A DNA stretch of 64,000 nucleotides from Lycium barbarum (Eukaryota > Streptophyta > Magnoliopsida > Solanales > Solanaceae): positions 5,432,965 to 5,496,964 of the forward strand of contig NC_083344.1 in assembly GCF_019175385.1 (NCBI RefSeq), in the 5' to 3' direction. Position 1 is the first letter of the stretch; each line of letters begins with the position of its first letter. The notes under the pieces are model-generated. The model worked only from the letters and a program-made list of their open reading frames with translations, was not told where the DNA came from and searched no databases. This document shows positions 11,681 to 20,775 of this stretch, in pieces. A program made the position numbers and the translations under genes.

Positions 11681-11940
11681 ATTGTCATTTTAAATATTCA
11701 TGTTAATTTAAAGCTTTGAAAAGTCTAAACAACTACAATAAAACAAAAAACAGTAGCTATTTTATAAACAATAACATCCATCATAAAGTTAATAAACAAT
11801 CCAAAATGTATCTAACGTAAAAGACTCTAAAATAAATCTAAATAGGACTCTTGTCATTATTTGACGACGAGTCACGTCTACGAGAAGGAGGTGTAGGTAA
11901 GCCACCTAGGATGAGCGACATGAGTGCTTGGAGTATTTGA

Positions 11941-12272
11941 TCAAACTTGCTCTTGCACCTCTTGTTGCATTTCATGTCTCATTTCTTCACGCAATTCTTG
12001 TCGCATTTCTTCTCCCATTTCTTGTCTAATCTCTGCTCTCATCTCATTCTTCATCTCTTCCTTCATTTCTTGCATACGTTGTCCGACACATTCCGTCACC
12101 CGAGCATCAAAATCTAGATCTGGAGGCCGAGATGTTGAAGAAGATGATGCACCAACACGGTGCTTGAGAAAACCAAGACCATAAATACGCGTCTTCTTAG
12201 CCCCGCCAACTTCATCCAAATAAATTTGTGAGAAATCAACTATAGGAGGCTTACTACCTCCATCTTGTGATT
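11941..12272 (-). pseudogene. C-terminal exon of CACTA Transposase_24 (Ptta/En/Spm) protein
   Basis: On the minus strand the frame reads through VDFSQIYLDEVGG and AKKTRIYGLGF, the usual C-terminal block of plant Transposase_24 proteins. A long amphipathic helix follows, of repeated EEM/QEM units (MGEEMRQELREEMRHEMQQE). This highly charged, regular segment looks like a coiled coil for dimerisation. The upstream exons lie at 25700-25285, beyond the Gypsy insertion, so the gene is split by 11 kb of foreign DNA inside an intron. The plus-strand frame over the same bases (11924-12184) is a shadow. Confidence 0.75.
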
Positions 12273-12823
12273 TTAGACATTATAGCATCGTGAAAGCAAA
12301 AACAATGATATGAATTCTATAATAGTAATATTTTTTGAAAGAAAAAACCATCAAGAACAGTCTAATAGACTATAAATCAGAATGCTAACAAATTAAAAGG
12401 CTTATAATAACTTATAACATGTCAGAACATTGACTAATGGTCTATCTGATTCATTCTATTACACTTAATTCTCAATAAAATCTTTATTCTCCTAGCAAGT
12501 GGTGCTCTGTACAACACAAGAAGTTTCAAAGTTTAAACGACTGGAAGGAATGGAAAAGATGAAATGACTGTTATAAATGAAGAGCAATTAAAGTATACAT
12601 TCTTTCAACAACAGTTCAATAGCAAGCTAGTCAAATGTTTCTTTTTCTATACAGCACCTCAACAGCAAGTTGATCGAACAGTCAGAGTTTAGTATCCACA
12701 GCTAAAGCTTATAACGCAGAAAATAAGAACACAAACTGAAGCTTCTCACAGAAAAATAAGAAGGCAACAGAAAAAATCTCCTTCTAAAGCACATCCACTC
12801 ACTATCGCTAAAGTACTCAACAT
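12273..12823. other. Intron-like CACTA sequence left of the Gypsy insertion
   Basis: AT-rich non-coding DNA between the C-terminal exon and the target site TTATC (12824-12828). It is presumed intron of the CACTA accessory gene. Confidence 0.5.
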
Positions 12824-12828
12824 TTATC

Positions 12829-13443
12829 TGTTTACCCCGAAATCGGATAATCAATTAAATTTGTAAGTGAGTATAGGATATGTGCTTGGATCTTGATGTA
12901 TGTTAGATAGGGAAAATGTATATGTGAGAGTTCCTCAATAAAATGGCTAATGATGACGATTTGCTATGAATACAAACGTTTATAAACAATGTGGGATAAT
13001 TGATGGAATAAACACAATATAAATGTAAACAAATGGCCTCGGCCGAATCAGATATTGAAAAAGAGATTGTATGCATGAACTCTTTTATTATAAATGTTCT
13101 TGGAAAGTAAAGGAGCCAACCCTTACAAAGGAGGGGGATATGCCCCATTTATAGTGTGACCTCCATGGGTTTCATACAATATGAATTAATAAAATAATAG
13201 TAATAAGGACAACTCTGCACGGATTTGGCGGGATTAGACTGACGGCGCCGTCTGACACACGCATGGTGGGTAGTTGAACATGACAGGACGCTACTGGCAC
13301 GTGACTCGTGTGTAACGGCCACACGGACCAACGGCCACGAATGCTCGGGTCACCGGGCTTGATCGTTCCAATGACGAAGAAGGTAGATCAGTCGGTCCCC
13401 TCGCTCCACCGGTTTGCCTTTCATCCGGTTTTTACCGTATACA
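12829..13443 (-). repeat. 3' LTR of the Tat element (615 bp)
   Basis: Begins TGTTTACCCC and ends GTATACA on the plus strand. The element-strand TATA box is the complement of ATTTATAG at 13147-13154, and the complement of TTTTATT near 13083 gives an AATAAA polyadenylation signal. Immediately right of it (13444-13462), the element strand reads GGGAAGTGTGGGGCTATC, a weak polypurine tract. Compared with the other LTR it lacks a 30-bp segment. Confidence 0.93.
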
Positions 13444-13716
13444 GATAGCCCCACACTTCCCGGATCTCCGATTTATCGGAGTAACGGGGAGTGGATAACT
13501 TCTGAAACCGGTGGCCCTGTCAGCTTGTCGTTACCTTCTTATTTTGGCGGGAATGGTTGCGTAACACCTCCTCTTTTATCGGCCACGTGTCACACCCCGG
13601 GTGGTCTGCTTCTGCCAACCGTCATTTGCACGTCGCTTCGAGTCGCTTCGCATTAATGATGGAAGCAAGTGGCGCCCCTTGATTGGTCGTCCTCGGTAAC
13701 CGTTCCTCTCTCATGC

Positions 13717-13725
13717 CTATATAAG
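13717..13725 (+). promoter_or_regulatory. TATA box in front of the antisense ORF
   Basis: CTATATAAG lies 284 bp upstream of the first ATG of the plus-strand ORF and is followed by a pyrimidine-rich leader. It opposes gag-pol transcription and would give the antisense ORF its own promoter. Inferred from position and sequence only. Confidence 0.5.
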
Positions 13726-14008
13726 ACTCCTTACCCCTTCACTTTATCATTTTTACGCATTGCTCTTCTTCAACTTCACTCTATTTCTGCGTTTTCCCAT
13801 CTGCACCACACACAATTAACTCCATATTTGATTTTCTTGTTGATTCATTGCTTCATACTACGTGCGAAAAGACCGACTCTATCACCATTTCTGTCAGCTA
13901 TTCTTGCTCGAGTGTTGTTTGTTTTGTAATTTGTCACTGCTCGATCCACCAGTTCCTTCATTTTTCTTAAATTCCTTTCTCGAATCCTCTTTCCTTCATA
14001 TTTTCGAG

Positions 14009-16863
14009 ATGTCTGAAACCACTTCCCATGATGCTCAACCGGTGTCATCCCCGGGGGCCGAGCCCGCATCTCCGGCTAAGTTCGAGCCCACGGCTTCGGA
14101 TATCATACCGGCTAAATTCAACTTTAACAAAGACCTCGAGGTCGAAAAGCCCTCCTCCGTTTCAGACAGGGGATTCGACGTGAGGCGGTACCCCTCATCT
14201 ATTACCGAGGAGAGGCTCTATATAGTCTGGGCCGATTGTAGGTGGGACACTCGTCTAGTTCGGGTTTTCGCCCCCGGACCAGATGAATCTGTCACCGATC
14301 ATCGTGAAGGGTTTCTATACGTTTACACATATCCTTTCACCCTCAAACTCGACCCTTCGGTGGATCTGGTCATTCTCGACATGTGCCGGACTTACGGTGT
14401 TATGTTGGCTCAGATCGGCCCAATTATTTGGAGGGTCGTGGCGTGTCTCCGGTTGTTGGCCAACAACGCCGGAAAGGAGTTCACACTGGCCCACCTGATA
14501 TACCTATACTCCCCGAGGCTGTTCTGGGGTGGCGTAATGAAATTGGCCAAGAGCAGCCGAAATCCATTTTTCTCAAAAATGGATGAAGACAGAGACCGGG
14601 GATGGTTGGAGCGATACGTCCGGGTGAAGACCGAGGACATCATTCCGGCCGATTGCATGCCTTTCCCGGAGAAGTGGAATAACAAGCGTAAGTCCGGAAC
14701 TTCGAACAATTGCTTTAGCACGCTTCGTCAAATTTTTTATTCCGTTTTCTCACTATTACTTTCTTGCTTTCGTCAGCCAGCGGGTACGTCCCACCGGTCA
14801 TTCGGAATCTGAGCGACTGGGTCACTGCGCTCCTCGACCAGCATCCTTATGACAACCGGACATGGGCCCACCTATCACGTGGTTGATGGGTCGCCTAGAA
14901 TCACGGTAGTCTTCTACTTCTATTCTACTGTATCCTTCTTTGTTCGTTCCGTCCTTCGACCTTCGCTAACATCTTATCTTTTCAGGTTTGCCTAAGGGCT
15001 CGGTAGCACCTCGATCGGAGTCGGGGATCGCTCTCTCAGCACCGGCGTCCGAGTTTGATACGGCGGGTTCTTCCCGTATTCTAGCCGATGTTGCAAAAAG
15101 AAAACGGCCCTCCGAAAAGGGGCACGCGCCCAAAATGAAGAAAGCAAGAAGCGTTGCTCGGCCTTCAAGGGAAGAAACGGAGCCCGATATCATTGTTCGG
15201 AGGGTCGGCTCGGTTCCCTCCGTGGCTCCAATACCTGAGGAGGCGGTCTCCGTTCCACCCCTCCCTTCTATCGGTGAAGGTCTCTTGGTTCCTGCTCCAC
15301 GTTCAGGTGCGGAAGAAATACTTTCCCCGGCTCCTCTTCGGTCGATTGACTTTGTCGACATTTCAGGTGAAACTTCTTCGGAAGATACTCCCCTGCAAAG
15401 GAAAACGGGGTCCAGGGAAGCGGCTACTGCTGAAGCCGATCAAAGAACCGTCCCGGTACAGAAGAGCGAAGCCCCCATAGATGCTCGTCCGTCTCCCGAG
15501 CACGAGCATGCTACTACTGCGGTGCCCCCGACCTTTGCTGAAAATATTGAGGATGCTCCAAGTTCATCTACCCCGGCTCCGCGGGTGGATGATTTTGATG
15601 ATCTGTTCTCGGGCACTCCCCCTGCTACCGGCGAGGCTGCGGGCTTTGGCCATCTCCCTATTCCTCGAGCCACAAGGCTGGCAAACCGGGCCTCCGAATC
15701 TGGTGCCAGGGATGGCTTGGTGAATATCTTCCCGGCCCCGAGCGTGGAGCCAAGGAGGACCAGATCGGTCGTAGTCACCGTCCCCGAGGACTGCAGCTTT
15801 CTATCGCGTCCGGTGGGTGTAGCGAGCTATTTGCGACCCCTTATTTCTGATTCGGACAGGAGCAAAATGACTGGGGTCACTTGGCAGTGCCTTATTAACG
15901 AGGGTATGCATGCGGGCAACCGGGTAAGATTCTTAGCCATCCTTGTATAGTTTATCCGAGGATTTTGTCCTTACTTTGCCTAAGTCTCTAACTTGTTTTT
16001 ACCTGCAGAGTGTGGTGCTGGTTAACGAAGCCTTCATCCGTGCCCAACACGAGGTGGACGATCTGCGAGGCCAACTGGATGCCCAGGGCCGAGAAACGGA
16101 GAAATACCAGCATCTTCTTCGGGAGAAGGAGGAAGAGTTAAACCGGGCGGTCGTATTGGCCAACCTCCGTCCTGAGCTCGATGCCGCTAAAGACGAAAAC
16201 TGCCATTTCAAGAGTGAAATGGTCGCCATGACCGACTATAACCGGATCCTTGAGGCTGACAAGATCGGCCTTAGCCGGAATAAAGCCCACTTTTCCTTGA
16301 GGCTAGATGAGCTTTAGACCACGGTTTCCCGCCTCCGGGAGGAACTGGACTCGATGAAGGCTGATGCTACGGGCTTGGCCGAGAGGAACCGACAGCTTGA
16401 GTCCGAGGCTGCTTTGTTCAACGAACGCAGGAGGGTGTTCGAGGAGAAATCCGAGGAGCGGTCTCGGATATGTGAAGGCCTAATGGCCGAGCTCGAGGGG
16501 GCGATTATTGCCAATGACGGCCTTAAGGCCGAGCTTAAGGCGGCCACCCGTACGAGAAGTGTCCTCGAGAAGAACCGAGTTGATCTGGAAGCCAAACTGG
16601 CCAAAGCTGAGGTCGATTTGGAAGAAACCTGGAAAAGTGTGGAGGCGGCCGAGGATCATACAACTATTGTCGCCGAGTATGAGAAGTGGAAGTCTCGGTG
16701 AATCACCCTCGAGCAAGCTGAGCACGGCTTTTCGGATCTTCCGGCCCTGATACTTTAAGCCAAAAGGATAGAGGAGGAGGCCAACCGTGCTCTCGGGTCC
16801 GAGTCAGATGATTCCGAGCGGACCGAGTCCGACCACTCATCCTCTTCTAGCCATGCCGGATAG
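14009..16863 (+). pseudogene. Antisense spliced ORF of the Tat element (Transposase_28-like, coiled coil)
   Basis: Four exons can be joined with consensus sites and a continuous frame: 14009-14687, 14777-14905, 14986-15923 and 16009-16863, 867 codons in all. Residues about 60-245 (GFDVRRYPSS, YTYPFTLKLDPSVDLVIL, VVACLRLLANNAG) resemble the plant domain called putative gypsy-type transposon (Transposase_28, PF04195). A low-complexity Ser/Pro/Glu linker follows. Exon 4 encodes a long heptad-like coiled coil (LREKEEELNRA, LAKAEVDLEETWKSVEAA). Five in-frame stops interrupt it (14884 TGA, 14896 TAG, 16315 TAG, 16699 TGA, 16756 TAA), but there is no frameshift. Its function is unknown even in intact relatives, although comparable antisense ORFs are known in Tat-clade elements. 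Confidence 0.8.
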
Positions 16864-17404
16864 CATAGGGCTTGTGCTTCATTTTTTGCCTTTGCCTTTT
16901 GTAGGATTTTGGTTTTTGATGTAAAGAGCATCCCTTGTATATATAAATAACGTCTTCTTCTTATTTCTTCGTTTTGAATGTTTGCCATTATTTTTGCCAT
17001 GATCGTTGGTCCGTTTTAGGACAGGTCGACTCATAGTCGTTAATTCATCATGCCCGTGGGATTTATCCGATGCTTCATAAGTTCAGATGTCTCCGAATTA
17101 CGATAGACATTTTCTTTAGGGTCGGTAATGTTTCAACCTTGGCAAAGTTTTTGATGTAGCAGTCCTCGTTTTGGGGGAATTTGTCGAGCTTTGGCTTGGG
17201 TCATTGTGACCTTGTCGCCTTTGTCGAATTTCGAGCACAATCCTTGATATAGAGTATGTGAGTGGGGCAGTGCCGGAATACGACGATTACCATCGGGGCG
17301 AAGTCCTTTTACCAGAAAGACACCCAAGATTTTGTTATACTAGCTTTTGATAACTTTGCGTTTGCAAAATGTTTGTACATATGAGAATTTTAATTCCTTC
17401 TACC
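16864..17404. other. Region between antisense ORF and tandem array
   Basis: Non-coding. It would hold the 3' end of the antisense transcript (TGTATATATAAATAACG near 16936 could contribute to 3' end formation). Nothing else recognised. Confidence 0.5.
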
Positions 17405-17863
17405 TTTGCTGTAGCAAATATACAACGGGACACGATTCGTTATGATCGCTTGGTCCTTTCATCGAAGGCTATGGCCGGTGACCGGGCCTTAGTTTTGCCG
17501 TAGCAAATGCTAAATGGGACACGATTCATTATGATCGTTTGATCCTTACATCGAAGGCTATGGCCGGTGACCGGGCCTTAGTTTTCCCGTAGCAAATGCT
17601 AAATGGGACACGATTCATTATGATCGTTTGGTCCTTACATCGAAGGCTATGGCCAGTGACCGGGCCTTAGTTTTGCAGTAGAAAATGCTAATGGGACACG
17701 ATTCATTATGATCGTTTGGTCCTTACATCGAAGGCTATGGCCGGTGACCGGGCCATGGTTTTGCCGTAGCAAATGCTAAATGGGACATGATTCATTATGA
17801 TCGTTTGGTCCTTACATCGAAGGCTATGGCCGGTGGCCGGGCCCTAGTTTTGCCGTAGCAAAT
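17405..17863. repeat. Five-copy 88-89 bp tandem array in the Tat 3' region
   Basis: Units start at about 17405, 17493, 17582, 17670 and 17758, and a partial sixth at 17847. Each contains GCCGTAGCAAATGCTAAATG, GACACGATTCATTATGATCG and GCTATGGCCGGTGACCGGGC, with few differences between units. It lies between the pol end and the antisense ORF, the hypervariable part of Tat/Ogre-type elements from which satellites are known to arise. Confidence 0.93.
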
Positions 17864-18052
17864 TTGGACTTTCTCCGTTTTCATCGACGGGGGTTTCTTC
17901 GATTGAGGGCACAGTAATGTATTCCCCTAGCACTTATCCGAGCTGCTAGGTCGGGTGAGTGCTATTAAGTCCCCAATCGAAGGGAGTGGCCTCGAAATTC
18001 TGGGCGTCGGTCCCATATCTTTGTCGAGTAACACGTTTTACTTGTTGCCTCA

Positions 18053-18682
18053 TTAAAATCCCTCGAGGAAATTGTTGACCTTGCCACCTACGAATTGAGG
18101 ACCGTTATCACAAGTTATCTCGGCAGGGATGCCGAAACGGCAGATGATGTGATCCCATATGAAGTCGATGACTTCCTTTTCTCTGATTTTTTCAAAGGCC
18201 TGCGCTTCAACCCACTTAGAGAAATAATCAGTCATAAACAAAATGTAATGGGCCTTACCTAGTGCCCATGGTAACGGGCCCACGATGTCCATTCCCCTTT
18301 TCATGAAAGGCCAGGGTGAGACCACCGAGTGCAATAGCTCTCCGGGCTGGTGAATCATCGGGGCATGTTTCTGACACCCGTCACATTTTCGGACGAAATT
18401 TTTAGAGTCCTCGTCCACCCGGTTCCAATAATAACCAGCCCTGACGATCTTTCGGGCCAGAGCCTCGGCACCGGAGTGGTTGCCACAAGTTCCTTCGTGC
18501 ACCTCTCTCATCACATATTCCGCTTCACCGGGGCCCAAACATTTAGCCAGGGGGCGGAGGAAAGATCGTCGATACAATTGACCGTCTATTAAGAAAAAAC
18601 GGGCTGCCTTTGTCCTTAGTGACCGCGATTCCTTTGGGTCGTTTTGGGAGCTTACCATCACGCAAGTAGTCAATGTACCCAT
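18053..18682 (-). pseudogene. Truncated integrase of the Tat element
   Basis: The zinc-binding HHCC domain is present (H62 and H69 in VHEGTCGNHS, C100 and C103 in RKCDGCQKH). The first two acidic residues of the DDE core are visible (D132 in GMDIVGPL, D192 in CDNGPQFVG). The frame then ends at FLEGF, about 17 residues after the second Asp. The third catalytic Glu and the whole C-terminal domain are missing, and the sequence passes directly into 3' untranslated-like DNA. This looks like an internal deletion rather than a point stop. Without the Glu the enzyme cannot catalyse strand transfer. The frame is joined to the upstream RNase H frame through a 1-base shift near 18643. Confidence 0.88.
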
Positions 18683-19649
18683 TGCGCCAATCCCAAGTTA
18701 GACCCATTGTGTTTATCTCGGCGTGTCCGTTTTCTATGGCCGTGTTTGACAGGTGCACCGTTGTCCCGGGGTTGATTTCATCCCCGTCGACTGAGGATCC
18801 CAAATTTGCCAATGCATCGGCTTCGCTGTTCCGCTCCCTCGGTATGTGCTGTATGGTCCATTCTCTAAATTGATGAAGTACCACTTGGGTTTTCTCGAGG
18901 TACCTCTGCATCCGTTCATCCTTGACCTCGACGACGCCGTTCACCTGGTTTGCGACCAAGAGCGAATCGCATTGTGCTTCGATGACTTCGGCTCCCATAC
19001 TTCGAGCTAACTCCAAACCTGCAATCATAGCCTCATACTCGGCTTCATTGTTAGTCAATTTAGCAGTTTTAATGGACTGTCGAATGACATCCCCGGCTGG
19101 GGTTCTAAGGACGATCCCCAGCCCGGAACCTTTAAGGTTCGAGGCTCCATCCGTGTGTAGAGACCAAATTCCCGTGGTCTCTCCCGAGGTCAGCAAAAGT
19201 TCCTTTTCGACCTCGGGGACCATAGCTGGGGCAAAGTCTGCCACGAAATCGGCCAAGATTTGGGATTTGATGGTCGTTCGAGGTTTATACTCGATATCGT
19301 AACCGCTAATTTCTATAGCCCATTTTGTTAACCTACCTGACAACTCCGGTTTATGCATGATGTTTTTCAAAGGGTAAGTGGTTACTACATATATAGGGTG
19401 GCATTGAAAATAAGGCTTGAGCTTTCTGGAAGCGCTTACCAGTGCTAATGCCAATTTTTCCAAATGGGGGTATCGGGTCTCCGCATCCCCCAAAGTTCTA
19501 CTCACGTAATAGACAGGGAATTGCGTACCTGATTCTTCTCGGACCAAAACGCCACTTACCGCCACTTTGGAGACAGCTAGATAGAGGAAGAGCGGCTCGT
19601 CGGCCTTCGGTGTATGCAGCAACGGGGGGCTAGACAAGTACCTCTTCAA
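18543..19649 (-). pseudogene. RNase H plus additional archaeal-type RNase H of Tat pol
   Basis: Residues about 1-135 are the RNase H that normally follows RT (VSGVLVREESG, YPHLEKLALAL, ADFVADF). The usual first catalytic Asp is missing (FLYLAVSK), as expected where this domain has become a tether. Residues 161-285 form a second RNase H with the acidic set in place: D167 in HTDGAS, E202/E204 in NNEAEYEAM, D228 in AQCDSLL and D278 in SEADALA. This tandem arrangement is diagnostic of the Tat clade. Both ends of the frame are artefacts of decay: a small frameshifting deletion near 19680 separates it from RT, and a 1-base expansion of an A run (18642-18645) separates it from integrase. Confidence 0.9.
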
Positions 19650-20371
19650 CTCTCGTAGAGCTTCTTGGCACTCCGGTTCTTCTTCCTGAGCAGAGAGAAG
19701 AAATGGAGGCTCTTGTCCGAGGACCTCGATATGAAGCGACTCAGCGCCGCTATTCTTCCGGTGAGCTTTTGCACCCCTTTTATGTTGTTCACAACCTCGA
19801 TGTCCTCGATGGCCTTGATCTTGTCCGAATTGATTTCAATCCCCCGGTTTGACACCATGAAACCCAGAAATTTACCGGACCTTACCCCGAAGGTACATTT
19901 ATCCGGGTTGAGCTTCATGTTGTATCTGCGGAGCATATCAAAAGTTTCCTGCAAATGCTTTAAATGGTCGTCTGTTTCCAGGGACTTAACGACCATATCG
20001 TCAACGTAAACTTCCATCATTTTCCCTATTTGTTCTTTGAAAATTCCATTAACTAGGCGTTGGTAAGTTGCACCGGCATTTTTTAATCCGAAAGGCATGA
20101 CGTTATAACAATAAGTCCCATAACGGGTGATGAAGGATGTTTTCTCTTGATCCTCCGGGTGCATCCGAATTTGGTTATACCCGGAGTAAGCATCGAGAAA
20201 ACTTAACATTTCATGCCCGGCCGTCGCATCGATCATTCTATCGATGTGAGGTAATGGAAATGAATCCTTCGGGCATGCCTTGTTTAAATCCTTATAATCA
20301 ATACACATTCGAAATTTATTACCTTTTTTGGGCACCACCACTACGTTGGCAAGCCAATCCGGGTACTTCAC
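19646..20371 (-). pseudogene. Reverse transcriptase of the Tat element
   Basis: The frame holds the RT core: VVVPKKGNKFRMCIDYKDLN, LDAYSGYNQIRM, MPFGLKNAGATYQRL, the catalytic YVDD at residues 122-125 (about 20008-19997) and KFLGFMVSNRGIEIN. The catalytic Asp pair is intact. The N-terminal fingers lie in other frames upstream: IREVKYPDWL continues from IGS only after a 1-base deletion near 20380. At its C-end the frame is lost near 19680, where a short deletion removes the usual link to RNase H. RT copies element RNA into DNA in virus-like particles, and this copy could not make a continuous polyprotein. Confidence 0.92.
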
Positions 20372-20380
20372 CTCCCGGAT

Positions 20381-20775
20381 GAACCTATTTTTAAAAGATT
20401 TGTTACCTCGTCTTTTACGAAGGCGTGTTTTGGCTCCACCATGGGCCTTTTTTTTTACTTAACCGGGGGAAAATTCCCGTCCAAGCTGAGCTTGTGAGAT
20501 GCCATTTCCGGTGATATACCTGTCATATCTATATGCGACCATGCAAAGCAATTGGCGTTAGCTCAAAGAAACTCAATTAATTTGCGCCTGAGCTCCGGGG
20601 TAAGCCCCGTGCCCAGGTATACCTTTTTGTCCGGTAAGTACTCGAACAGGATGACCTGCTCCAGCTCCTCTACGGTCGACTTGGTCGCGTCCGAGTCATC
20701 CGGCATGACAAAAGATCTGGGTACCCCGAAATCATCCTCTTCATGCACTGAATCTGGCCCGGTATTCTTTGATTG
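20381..20775 (-). pseudogene. Broken protease-RT linker of Tat pol
   Basis: This continues the gag-protease frame past the TAG at 20776-20778 (EEDDFGVPRSFVMPDD, LPDKKVYLGTGLTPELRRKL). It contains a TGA at about 20563 and a TAA within a run of T at about 20450-20460, and shifts frame near 20380. The stops fit CGA to TGA and CAA to TAA changes. A C run (20790-20799) lies near the first stop. Confidence 0.75.

Noticed and set aside
14966..16725. Minus-strand frames (14966-15361, 15440-15778, 16314-16604) opposite the antisense ORF
   Set aside because: High-GC shadows of the plus-strand exons, with no family features.
17405..17863. CRISPR-like array
   Set aside because: Units are contiguous 88-89 bp repeats without spacers, in a plant retrotransposon.
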